This document shows positions 37,207 through 46,199 of a stretch of 64,000 bases of DNA, piece by piece. The stretch spans positions 98,726,484 to 98,790,483 of the forward strand of contig CM041297.1 of the NCBI GenBank assembly GCA_023052935.1, written 5' to 3'. Position numbers and translations under genes: made by a program. The notes below the pieces were generated by a model. The model made no database searches, had not been told where the DNA came from, and worked only from the letters and a program-made list of their open reading frames with translations. Position 1 is the stretch's first letter. The number at the start of each line of letters is the position of its first letter. The stretch is from Piezodorus guildinii. Lineage: Eukaryota; Arthropoda; Insecta; Hemiptera; Pentatomidae.

Positions 37207-37428
37207 TTTAAATCCTCCGTCCACACCTGCAACACTCGTTCGCGACCTTCGGACCTGTATGTAACGCCTCATCGAACCGCAGCTTTCGACAGATCTTTCC
37301 TAATCCGATCCTCGTCCTTATGGAATTCTATTCCTTCTCATATCCGTCACTCCAATACTCTTCCGGCCTTCAAATCCCGTTTGTTCAAACACTTTTTGTC
37401 GATCCAATTCTCAAATAACCCCAATTAA
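36940..37428 (+). CDS. LINE reverse transcriptase C-terminal fragment
   Basis: A 162-codon frame. Its first ~88 residues (VCSLIFPHFDYCCAVYAGV... to SDIFS) repeat residues 625-712 of the minus-strand protein exactly. It then continues with the true C-terminus of the family: HTCNTRSRPSDLYVTPHRTA, then FDRSFLIRSSSLWNSIPSHI and LPAFKSRLFKHFL. This NTRS...P..RT...SF...LWN.LP..I...S...FK..L tail is the widespread C-terminal signature of such LINE proteins. It has no start codon of its own (it opens at a TTG) and is a piece of the element, not a separate gene. Confidence 0.9.
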   Translation: MVCSLIFPHFDYCCAVYAGVSGDLEAKLKRLFNCLIRFIFGISRDTSVTRFYDELKWLYPSYRSKYLLASFLYQVLRSQRPSYISDIFSFKSSVHTCNTRSRPSDLYVTPHRTAAFDRSFLIRSSSLWNSIPSHIRHSNTLPAFKSRLFKHFLSIQFSNNPN

Positions 37429-37881
37429 TCAGCAAAGTTCAATAAAAATCAGCAAATAGAGCAGAGAAAAACAGTTATTTACTATATCTTATTATGCATT
37501 GTATTCAAACATTTATGTATTTTATGTTACAATTTTCACAAGCATTGTAAATTTATTTTAATTAATTTAATTTAATATTTTATTTTTTGTCTAGTTTGTT
37601 TTATTTATTTATTTTTTTTAAATTATTATTATTAGAAGCTACCAGTTAATTTATTACTATTATTCATTTTCTTTGTTATTTCTGTTGTTTTTTGTTTATT
37701 TTATTTTTTTTTTATTACTCTAAGATACTGAAGTTCCAATTTGATTTGTCTGTAACATTATTCTGAAGGGACTTGTCCCAGAATAAATAAAGAATTTATT
37801 ATTATTATTATTATTATTATATACTCAGTAATCCCAACATTTTCACTAACCACACATTGAGCCAGGTAAAAAAGTAAAACG

Positions 37882-38300
37882 AAATATCGGCATTTAAGCA
37901 CTCTCAGACTATTTCAATCTGAATTAAACTTACATGATATTAAACCTCATTAAATTTTACATCGATATAGCGAGTTTAATCAAAATCGTTAGAGCCGTTT
38001 TTGATAAAATTGTAAAAAAGTCCAAAATGCATGGAATGAAGTGGTTCTTCTGGTTAGCTGTTTTTTTTTTTGAAAAAGTATCTATTACTCCTCGAGCGCA
38101 TAGTGGTCTTAAATATGAAATTTCAGTTTCGTACGACTTTTAGTTTTTGCGCTAGACATACTGCACAGACGAGTCTTGGTCATTTGGGACCAGGGGACCT
38201 TAAAACGCGTATTTCCGTTGAAAACCGGAATTCGAAAATTTTCACGATGGCAATACTTTCTCTTACTATATATTTTATATATGGGTAAGTGAAACTAAAA
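37882..38300 (+). repeat. R900 repeat, right half of a split copy
   Basis: Resumes R900 at aaatatcggcatttaagc and runs through catcgatatagcgagttta, ccgtttttgataaaat, a gcgcatagtggtct block and the terminal gggtaagtgaaac. Together with 33888-34375 it makes one full-length copy. Frames at 37934-38288 are chance frames. Confidence 0.85.
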
Positions 38301-38554
38301 ATGATCAGTTGTTTATTAATACTTTATTTTTAAAAACATTACCACGGCTATTTATTAATTTAGAATTAACTATGCATATTCTAAACGTTTCAAACAACTG
38401 ACTTCATTAATCAATCAAATAAATCTTTTTTAATAGACGTTTCTATTTCTTTGCACATGTATATAAACTATTCCATATCATAAATCATAGCTGATTCGAA
38501 ATTTATTTTAGATGCCTCTTTCGATTTTATTACATTTGGTACATTTATTCTAAA

Positions 38555-38800
38555 CATGCTCACGCCCTTCGAAAAGACGTATATAAATAGCGAGAGCGCC
38601 CGTCCGAGGACGTTGGACCTAGCCAAGAATACCACGGCCCATAAAACACGCAGCAGTCAGACCAATGGAAATTTATCGTTTCCTCTTCAACCTCTGACGG
38701 ACCCACGTTACCCCAGAGTGAGGGGGTACGGTCGGCCATCTCGGAATACGAGTTACCCTGTGGAAATTGGAGACTTTCGTGGGAAAAATTGAGAAGTTGG
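38555..38800 (+). other. GC-richer block with a TATA-like box, unknown
   Basis: A sharp compositional change from AT-rich flanks. A tatataaatag at 38580-38590 is followed by gcgagagcgcccgtccgagg and other GC-rich sequence. A 78-codon plus frame covers 38556-38792 but its composition (Arg/Ser/Thr/Pro) gives no family. It could be the promoter half of a solo LTR or a stray exon or promoter; no second copy is visible here to decide. Confidence 0.3.
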
Positions 38801-38885
38801 TTGCCTTCTGTCAGATAAGAAAATGTTTAACAAAATGTCCAGTATGTTTAGAGAATAATTTCGATACCGCACAAAAAGATAAAAA

Positions 38886-39768
38886 TCTAGTGTGGGCAAC
38901 ACACGACTTTCAATTACCTCGACAGTTAAAATTTATTTAAAAACTATTAAATATACATTTTAAATTTATGTTAATAAAACGTGTATTTATTTTTGTTGGA
39001 AACATATGATTAAGATTAAATCATATAACTATATTAAATGTTTAATCAGTAATAAGTTTATTCCCTATTCGTCACTTAATATTGCCTTTTAAAACTTTTT
39101 GTATCAGTTAATATCTTTTCTAAAATCTTTAGCTTTCTAACGGTATATTACTGCTCTTACTATCAAAAAAACAAAAATTATATTAAAAATTGTTTTGCTC
39201 TTTTATCCTTTAGTTGATCATGAAATTTGGCCATCTTGTATATTTAGCCGTCCTTTATCATTGTTATTAAGATGATATGGTTAATCTTTTGTAATGTACA
39301 AAGTTAAAGGTAGTTTAATGGAAGAAAATTTAAAATATCGGCATTTAAGCCCTGTCAGACCATTTTAATCCGAATGAAACCTAAATGATATTAAATACCG
39401 TTAAATTTTACATCGATATAGCGAGTTTAATCAAAATCGTTAGTGCCGTTTTGAGAAAATCGTAAAAAGGTGCAAAATGCATGGTGTAAAGTGGCTCTCC
39501 TGGTTAGCTAATTTTATGAAAAAGTTTCAGTAACATCTCGGGCGTATAGTTGTCTTAAATATGAAATTTCAGTTTCATAGGAATTTTCGTTTTCGCCCAG
39601 GATTTACCACACACGGAGACGGACACACAGTCATTTTTACGGTACTTCGTCATTAGGAATCAAATGACCCTAAAACGTGTATTTCCGTCGAAAACTTGAA
39701 TTCGAAAGTTTTCACGATCGCAATACTTTCCCTTACTATATATTTCAAATACTATAGGTAAGTAAAAA
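38886..39768 (+). repeat. R900 repeat, full-length copy
   Basis: Complete copy from tctagtgtgggcaacacacg to the terminal ataggtaagtaaaa. The central conserved blocks (aaatatcggcatttaagccc, catcgatatagcgagttta, acatctcgggcgtatagttg) are nearly the same as in the 7776 copy. This copy has an extra acacggagacggacacacag near 39612-39631 compared with that copy. Confidence 0.85.
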
Positions 39769-39779
39769 ATTACAATGTT

Positions 39780-40580
39780 CCTGAGATTCTTGAAAATATT
39801 ATTATAAACATAATAGATATATTACATTAAATATTGAATACAATTAAATTATTTTACAGCACAAAACTGCATAAAAATGTATCTTAATAAATTTCAGGAT
39901 AATACAAATCTGATGGAAAAACTATGTTCTATATCTACTAATTTTCTCTTGGTTGTTAATGCGTCATAATATTTTGTCACAAAGTCAATCAAATTAATTC
40001 TCAACATTTCATAATATTATAAGTTATTATAATACCTATATACCTTTAGTTAACAAAGTTGTAAAAACATCGAAATATAGTAAGAGCTATACAAAATAAG
40101 TTATTTATAGAGTATATAAATTATGTCTGATTTACCAAAATAAAATTTTTAAAAATCAGTAAATGCATGTTAGTAACACTATAAAAAAAGTGATGTTATT
40201 GCTAACAGCTAATATAGAACATTTATTTATTTATAAAAAATCTATTGAAAGTTTTTCTTATTTTTCAATGTTGCGTTCAATTCGATATTTGATTTAATTT
40301 AATTCAGTATTCAATTGAATCCGATAAATTCAGTTATTCAATTCAATATTCAAATATTGTAATTTATATTAATATCATATATAACAATACATTGAAATAT
40401 TAATCTGCATTATGAGAATGTATTCATTAAAAAATAAACTAGCTTGCATTTGATTTCATAGTCTTTTCTTTATTTTTTTCTCTCTGCACGAGAATACAAT
40501 CAGATTAATTTACCTATAAGTTGTTCTTAAGTTAATCTTTATTAACTAGCAGTCTTAAATGGAATAAGAATTTTAAAAAA
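39780..40580. other. no recognisable feature
   Basis: AT-rich. Between 40265 and 40345 the motif attcaatt recurs irregularly. No gene or element landmarks. Confidence 0.6.
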
Positions 40581-40636
40581 CTAATCATTATAGGTGGAAT
40601 AGTCAGGAATCAGTCATTTTTGAAAAGTTTTTAATT

Positions 40637-40679
40637 TTGCCAACGTTTCGGCTCAAGCTTGTGAGCCATCATCAGGGCA
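40637..40679 (-). ncRNA. hammerhead ribozyme motif, inverted copy
   Basis: On the minus strand: tgcc, CTGATGA (40669-40675), stem II tGGCTC...GAGCC, GAAAC (40645-40649), GTT, ggca. All core residues are present. Same sequence as the two plus-strand copies that follow, in opposite orientation. Confidence 0.8.
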
Positions 40680-40740
40680 TTACTGAGCCATGTCCAAGCA
40701 TAAACTGTATACCAGTTTATGCTTGGACATGGCTCAGTAA

Positions 40741-40781
40741 TGCCCTGATGATGGCTCACAAGCTTGAGCCGAAACGTTGGC
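40741..40781 (+). ncRNA. hammerhead ribozyme motif, tandem copy 1
   Basis: Core CTGATGA at 40745-40751 and GAAAC at 40771-40775 enclose stem II (GGCTC 40753-40757 pairing with GAGCC 40766-40770, eight-base loop). Stem I is formed by tgcc before the core and ggca after the predicted cleavage site (after ACGTT). Stem III has no loop: it is the self-complementary ACGU, which can only pair between two molecules or two tandem units, as described for minimal hammerheads in PLEs. Cleavage activity is inferred. Confidence 0.85.
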
Positions 40782-40817
40782 AAAATTAAGAGTTTATGCT
40801 TGGACATGGCCCAGTAA

Positions 40818-40858
40818 TGCCCTGATGATGGCTCACAAGCTTGAGCCGAAACGTTGGC
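40818..40858 (+). ncRNA. hammerhead ribozyme motif, tandem copy 2
   Basis: Identical core and stems to copy 1: CTGATGA at 40822-40828 and GAAAC at 40848-40852, spaced exactly 77 bases downstream. The only difference in the near upstream flank is gcccagtaatgcc against gctcagtaatgcc. Confidence 0.85.
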
Positions 40859-40999
40859 AAAATTAAAAACTTTTCAAAAATGACTGATTCCTGACTATTC
40901 CACCTATAATAGTTTCTACAGTCGACTATACACCCTCAATAAAAAACTAATCGATTATTAAATAATTACCTCCACCCTAAGAGCTGTCTGTCTGAGTTT

Positions 41000-42080
41000 T
41001 AAATGTTTGTTTTCGTACCATTACTATGCTGTTGTTTTTATATAGATATTTTAACGAAAAATAGAATTGATTTAGTATTAAAAGCCTTCATTTAAATGTT
41101 ACTAATTTGTGATTAGATATTTTAGAAGATAAAAATTATTATTATTATTTCAATTTATCCACCTATTAAGTTTATTTTATAATTATCTTTCACAGTACAG
41201 TTTCACTCTATTTAATCTCCTTTCTTTTAAAATATATATCTGAAAATAACGGTTTAAAATTATTCGTTCAATTTTTAGTTCTTTTTTATTTTATTCGGAC
41301 AAGATCAAGTATCATTTAATAAATTAATACCAAGTACAACAAAAAATATACAATAAGACATACAGCAAATATGTTTTTTATATTGTCATTAACCCAATAT
41401 TTTAATTAGAACCGTGAGTAGGTTCACTAAAACATGGCTCTACTTTTTAAAAAGATTTTTAATGAAGAGACTTTTTGCAAATGCTTAATCATCAGTTGGT
41501 ATGTCGGATACAAATAGTTTTCATGACACCATCGCTGCGACTCACGATAAAACGATGAATATTAAATCGAAAATTGCTTTGAGTTGTCACCACAATGGAT
41601 TTTATAGATGTTTCAGACATTTACGTGTTTTTTTCCCATTACAATGCAAATTAAAAAAAAAAAAAAAAGTATACTGATTCGCAATTCTAAGCGAGTCATT
41701 ATCAATTGACGACAAACCCTTTAGCTTACTGCGGAACCATTTGTAAGCACTTAATATTTTGAATATTGCATACACTTTAGTCTGCTTCGAAAAGAAATGA
41801 AGATACGCCGCATGAAAATCTGTTCAACATACAAACATGTAAAGAACACATCACCATTAACCAGCGATAAGAAAAAATATACAGTGACATCAATAAAATG
41901 TTTTTAATTAGGCTTTAGATTTTTAGCTTCTGCATAAAAAGTAGCATAGGAGGATTTTAAATTGCAAAAACCTATGTAAATATTTCTTGATGACGGAAGA
42001 ATCATTGACCGTAGATAAAATATTAGAAGTTAGGTGAGGTGTAGTCATTAAAACAGTCCAAATAACCTAATTTACTAATT
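41000..42080. other. no recognisable gene; AT-rich
   Basis: Simple AT-rich sequence with an A homopolymer near 41651 and no frames of note. Confidence 0.6.
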
Positions 42081-42125
42081 GAGCCGATGTTTCGCCCTAA
42101 ATGTTAGACCGATCTTATCAATGGA
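42081..42125 (-). ncRNA. hammerhead-like relic
   Basis: The minus strand reads TTGATAA (for CUGANGA), then gatcggtctaacatttagggc, which can pair as stem II through CTAA/TTAG, then GAAACATCGGC. Two core changes make activity unlikely. Confidence 0.4.
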
Positions 42126-42169
42126 AAAATAATATAACAATTAGTTTTATTTCTTTGTTCATTTAAAGT

Positions 42170-42840
42170 CACTTAATGCGATTGTGGCTAATCGGACGAT
42201 GTTACAGTGGGATTCCAAAATTGTTTGTTTATTTATTTATTTAACGTCAATTTATGCTACTATGGCTAATCGGACGATGCTACAGTGGGATTCCAAAATT
42301 GTTTGTTTATTTATTTATTTAACGTCACTTTATGCTACTATGGCTAATCGGACGATGCTACAGTGGGATTCCAAAATTGTTTGTTTATTTATTTATTTAA
42401 CGTCACTTTATGCTACTATGGCTAATCGGACGATGCTACAGTGGGATTCCAAAATTGTTTGTTTATTTATCTATTTAACGTCACTTTATGCTACTATGGC
42501 TAATCGGACGATGCTACAGTGGGATTCCAAAATTGTTTGTTTATTTATTTATTTAACGTCACTTTATGCTACTATGGCTAATCGGACGATGCTACAGTGG
42601 GATTCCAAAATTGTTTGTTTATTTATTTATTTAACGTCACTTTATGCTACTATGGCTAATCGGACGATGTTACAGTGGGATTCCAAAATTGTTTGTTTAT
42701 TTATTTATTTAACGTCACTTTATGCTACTATTGCTAATCGGACGATGTTACAGTGGGATTCCAAAATTGTTTGTTTATTATTTATTTAACGTCACTTTAT
42801 GCTACTATGGCTAATCGGACGATGCTACAGTGGGAGTCCT
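42170..42840. repeat. 78-bp tandem array derived from SINE-A tail
   Basis: About 8.5 units of 78 bases. Each unit holds gctaatcggacgatgctaca, a gtgggattcc block, tttgtttatttatttatttaa and cgtcactttatgctactat. This is exactly the 3' end of SINE-A (seen reversed) including its (TTTA)n tail, joined to the next tail. Because 78 is a multiple of three and one frame lacks stops, a 201-codon frame with a 26-residue repeat (MANRTMLQWDSKIVCLFIYL...) runs through it. That frame is a by-product, since single SINE copies elsewhere are not coding. Units differ by only one to three bases, so the expansion is recent. Confidence 0.9.
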
Positions 42841-43005
42841 GAATTTTAACTATCCTTATGTAATTAGAATAAAAATCAGCGAGTATTTCACATTGCACTG
42901 ACATCAATTTGCGTCCGCTCCGAAGAACGGCATAATCAAGGATTTTTTACTTTCTTTGAAAAATCCTAGAGCCATCTGCCGTATTTGAACCCACGTTTAA
43001 TTGGT
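42785..43005 (-). repeat. SINE-A (tRNA-derived SINE) at the end of the array
   Basis: The last array unit continues into the SINE-A body on the minus strand: ggagtcctgaattttaacta, then tccgaagaacgg, aaaaatcctagagccatctg and gaacccacg. The central section is shorter than in the 61333 copy, so it carries an internal deletion. Confidence 0.7.
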
Positions 43006-43139
43006 ACATATGGTAATTAATAAAACAATAATAGACAATGATGTTAATAAGTCATAACAAAAAAAAAATTAATAACATGAAACAGAAGGATGGGAAATAT
43101 ACACGAAAATATTATCATAACTGAAAATTATAAACAACT

Positions 43140-43330
43140 GACAGAATGCAATGTGGAATACTATAATCTAGTGTACCAAAAATAAGGTTGTGAGTGCGAA
43201 TCCCAGTGCTGACAAGACTTTTTCATGAATGTAATTAAATAGGGATTCACTTATAACTTTCCCCCGGGTATGTGAGACCAATCAGCTAACCGGTGCCAAG
43301 CACAAATATAGGCGTAGAGAGTAAATATTT
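43140..43330 (+). repeat. SINE-B copy
   Basis: Head with ggttgtgagtgcgaatccc (B box) and body cccccgggtatgtgagacca, then atcagctaaccggtgcc, matching the copy at 18925-19165. The A-box region is weak. Confidence 0.7.
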
Positions 43331-43365
43331 TTTCCAATATTTAAAACTGGTTGTCTTCCTTTTTC

Positions 43366-43410
43366 TTAGCCATCAAGATGGCCTAAAAGTTGGACCAAAA
43401 CGTTGGCAAA
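43366..43410 (+). ncRNA. hammerhead-like relic
   Basis: catcaagatggcctaaaagt, then tggaccaaaacgttggca. The spacing core - stem II (GGCC/GGACC, imperfect) - AAAAC - GTT - GGCA is kept, but the CUGANGA core and the first base of GAAA are changed. Probably inactive. Confidence 0.5.
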
Positions 43411-43554
43411 ATAATAATTTTAGCTTATTTAAGATGTTTTAATGATTGTAAATCTCCTTCCCCTCACTACCTCCACCCCAATTATCCAAAATATTATTTA
43501 CATTGTATTTATTTTATTTTTGGTAAAATAAATTATACATTAATGTACAGAGTT

Positions 43555-43720
43555 AAATGAAATATGTCTAAAATCCTTTGCATAAAGTGGTACTACCGTA
43601 AATTCATTTTCATGAACCAATTGCTGTAACATCTCTGGCATATACCTCTGTTAAATATACAATTTCAGTTTCGTACACTTTTATATTTTTAAATTACCCT
43701 TACGAATACGAATACAATAG
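43555..43720 (+). repeat. R900 repeat, diverged fragment
   Basis: Weak but ordered similarity to the second half of R900: gcataaagtggt, then gtaacatctctggcatatac, ttaaatatacaatttcagtt and tcgtac. The ends are missing. Confidence 0.5.
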
Positions 43721-43829
43721 CTATTGTGCAATACTTTTCTATACCATTTTACATATTTCGTTTAAAAATAAGTAATAGACACGATAGGTTCTTCTTACTT
43801 TTTCCGTAACACATTACATCATTGTTCGT

Positions 43830-44260
43830 CAAGTCCTCCCAAATCGCCAAAGAAAAGCACCCTTAAGTGCGGTGGAATTCACAACAACCCTTGTCCCCAA
43901 CCCCTGGGAAAATAAAGGGGAAGGAGCCATAACGGAAGGAGCTACCCCTGCTTTAGGACCCTCTCATAACAACCATCTCTAGGAGAGGTTTTATCAAGGA
44001 GGCTGCCTTCGTCGTTGGCCATCTTGAATAATGTATGGCCGACTCTTAGCCGTTTTATGATCCATCAACGACTCCCTATTCCGTAGTGTACATAATTGTC
44101 GTCAGTCTTTCCGGAAACAATGTCTTGTACGTGTCTTATCTCTCGGAGGAATAACTTAAGGTCTTCCCTTTACGGCCATTTTCTAAACTTCACGATCCTT
44201 GGTAACAGGATGCTTGTGAATTCCCGATGATCTGCGTGGGATTGAGGCTATAAGCATGTG
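43830..44260. other. GC-richer block of unknown origin
   Basis: Runs such as cccctgggaaaataaagggg and ggccatcttgaataatgtat set this apart from its flanks. I find no protein or tRNA landmarks and no second copy in this window. Confidence 0.3.
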
Positions 44261-44444
44261 ATCAATTTTATGAGCCTGATACATATTAACTTACCAAAAC
44301 TAAACATTCTCAATCATTTTTTTAATGTATTCTAATGAGGGCAAGAAGAATAATTTATCACACAAGCTAAAAACTTATAAAAGCCAGAAATGAAGATCTG
44401 GATTAACAAATCCCGAGGTTGAAATTCAATTTATTAACTTATTA

Positions 44445-44690
44445 AGGTCACGAATTCGAACCCGCAGGTGGTTCTAGGATTTTTTAATGGGAGTAAAACA
44501 TCCTTAGTTATGTCGTCCTTCGGAGGGAACGTTAAAAGGTGGTTCCGAGCCTGTGCGATGTCAGGCACTCGTTAAAGATTCCTATCCTAATTAAACCTGG
44601 ATAGGCAAAATTTAGGACTCCCGCTGTAGCATCGTCCGATTAGCCACAGTAGCATAAAGTGACGTCAAATAAATAAACAAATCACGTTGC
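44445..44690 (+). repeat. SINE-A copy, 5'-truncated
   Basis: Begins near the B box (gaattcgaacccgcaggtgg), then tctaggattttttaatggga, gtccttcggagggaacgtta, cgagcctgtgcgatgtcagg, cctggataggcaaaatttag and gactcccgctgtagcatcgt. It ends in the (TAAA)n tail. The A-box part of the tRNA head is missing. Confidence 0.85.
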
Positions 44691-45649
44691 AATTTGTACT
44701 CCAAAGGTTTTTTTTTAATTTTGATGTAGCATAACTATGTTATGCCACTTAAAAATAATTAAAACTTATAAATGGTTTGTTAAACATCACTTCAGAATAA
44801 TAAGGTATAGTTTCTTGATCAAGTCTAGGGCATGTAGTAATGTTAAATCATATGAGAAATTCTGTTTGTATACCACAAAGTTCTCATCCTATTGTTTATT
44901 ATGTGAATTGGTAGTATATATATTTTTCTCTATTGATTGACGAGAATTTGAACTAGGGCTTTCGAAGCTCACTTGCGAATTTTGTAATATTTTAACTGAG
45001 AATACAGGCTTTTCAAATCATCGTCAATAAAAATAAATAAATTAGTTGCGTTGAAAATTATAATAGAGACATACTAGCTATAAAACATTATTGAGAATCG
45101 TAACAGCATGGTAAATAAATAAAGTCTAAACCTTCCAAAAGTGATTAAGTGAGACATTATTGTTTTACAATATTTTTTAATTTGTGTGAATTAGTTGTTT
45201 CTATCTCGACGATGCCTGAATTAGTTAAAAAAATATTTATTATATATTCACTTAGATTATAAAGAGTAAATGTTTTGTTCTTGGCATTTTTATGTTTTAT
45301 TCTTTTGGAGAAAAGTGAGTAGATTAAAAAACAAAACGATACCATTTTAACTTCATACTGAATGTACTATATCTTAAAACGAATAATATTCTAGAGAATA
45401 AGTCTTACGAGGTTGAAACGTTCGTTGACGTTAAAAAATAGTGGAAAGTTGTTAATTTAACGTAAATATCATTTATGATTTAGTAAAATGTTCTGTGTAA
45501 TCACAAAACATTTTATATGATATCTTATACAAATTTGTATGCACTTACAGCCTTATACACGCACTTCCTCTTGTTAATTTTAATAGGGGGGTTAAATAAC
45601 TGCAATCAATCCAAACTAATTAATCTTAAATAAAATTCCCGTCCATGCT

Positions 45650-45990
45650 GAGCTCGTACCGGCGTGGTTTCTCTCAATACTGTTAAGTTAAACCATAACT
45701 CAGGAGTATTATAGAAAATGTGGTCTGTCATGGATAGAGACTCTTCCTACGGTTCTTCGGATCCCGAGTTCGAACCCCTTCTGTGGCGAAATTATTTAAT
45801 CAGCTGTTTCAGCTGTGGAGCTACCCTGGCGTATGAGCTACCCATCCTGAGGCACACCCAATAAAGTGGGTACCTAAAAATTTTGAAGGAAACCTAGCGG
45901 CTGAGAGTGATCTAGGCCTAATCACCTCCTTGCACGGGCGTTGGTAGTACGAATCTCTATAAGTACTCAACTCAAGACTTTCCATGGGTT
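45650..45990 (+). repeat. tRNA-headed SINE-like element
   Basis: A strong B box, gagttcgaacccc (45768-45780), is preceded at about 45 bases by an A-box-like tggtctgtcatggatag. A GC-richer body follows (ctgtggagctaccctggcgt, aaacctagcggctgagagtg). Body sequence differs from SINE-A and SINE-B. The 120-codon minus frame across it is a shadow. Confidence 0.6.
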
Positions 45991-46007
45991 TCGTTTTCTT
46001 CTTTTTC

Positions 46008-46057
46008 AGGAAAGGTTCTCCTGACCAAGTTAATTTTTGGTCAGGAGAATCTTTCCT
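46008..46057. repeat. near-perfect 21-bp stem-loop
   Basis: aggaaaggttctcctgaccaa (46008-46028) pairs with 46037-46057 with one mismatch (a G-U pair as RNA) across an eight-base loop. It follows the SINE-like element. Too short to define a mobile element by itself, and no T-run follows. Confidence 0.85.
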
Positions 46058-46199
46058 TTTCTTTTCTGGTAGATTCAGGCATGAACTTGAAACATCACAT
46101 AACATTGAAGTAAAACGGAATTGATTAAAATTAAAATCATAACAGTTAACATAAATACATTTGTTATGAAAAGAGATAAGCACTACAGATAGTACTGAA

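Larger units (their letters stand above)
36936..37820 (+). mobile_element. LINE 3' segment with UTR and (TTA)n tail
   Basis: Plus-strand continuation of the LINE above. It starts abruptly at ctcttggtttgctc inside the RT C-terminal region, carries the end of the ORF (stop at 37426-37428), a T-rich 3' UTR of about 365 bases, an ending ctgaagggacttgtcccaga and ataaataaag, and a (TTA)n tail at 37794-37820. A simple-repeat tail instead of poly(A) is usual for this kind of LINE. It abuts, in opposite orientation, the endonuclease end of the minus-strand segment at 36935/36936. Confidence 0.9.
34376..37881. mobile_element. ~3.5 kb nested insertion inside R900
   Basis: The two halves of the interrupted R900 copy each carry the 9-base string aaatatcgg at the break (34367-34375 and 37882-37890). 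In uninterrupted copies it occurs once. This fits a target-site duplication, though it is partly what any two R900 copies would share. The insert contains a PLE-like fragment (34376-34736), a rearranged LINE (34737-37820) and about 60 bases of other sequence at the right. The LINE may have landed in an earlier PLE-type insertion. Confidence 0.65.
40587..40910. mobile_element. PLE-type terminal repeat fragment (one inverted and two tandem units)
   Basis: Three near-identical units, each with a hammerhead motif. One is on the minus strand (40587-40705). Two are in tandem on the plus strand with a 77-base period (about 40714-40790 and 40791-40910). The outer ends are inverted: attataggtggaatagtcag at 40587 mirrors ctgactattccacctataat at 40891-40910. 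Tandem plus inverted terminal repeats with embedded hammerheads are known for Penelope-like elements, so I infer that these are PLE pseudo-LTRs left without the coding body. Confidence 0.75.

Noticed and set aside
36940..37428. Separate gene on the plus strand beside the LINE
   Set aside because: Its first part is identical to the LINE protein on the other strand and the rest is the LINE C-terminus; it is the other half of one rearranged insertion.
42184..42789. 201-codon frame encoding eight 26-residue repeats
   Set aside because: It lies wholly in the 78-bp tandem array made from a SINE tail. The frame stays open only because the period is a multiple of three, and the same sequence in single SINE copies is not coding.
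45821..46183. 120-codon minus-strand protein
   Set aside because: It overlaps the tRNA-headed SINE-like element and a hairpin and has no family resemblance.
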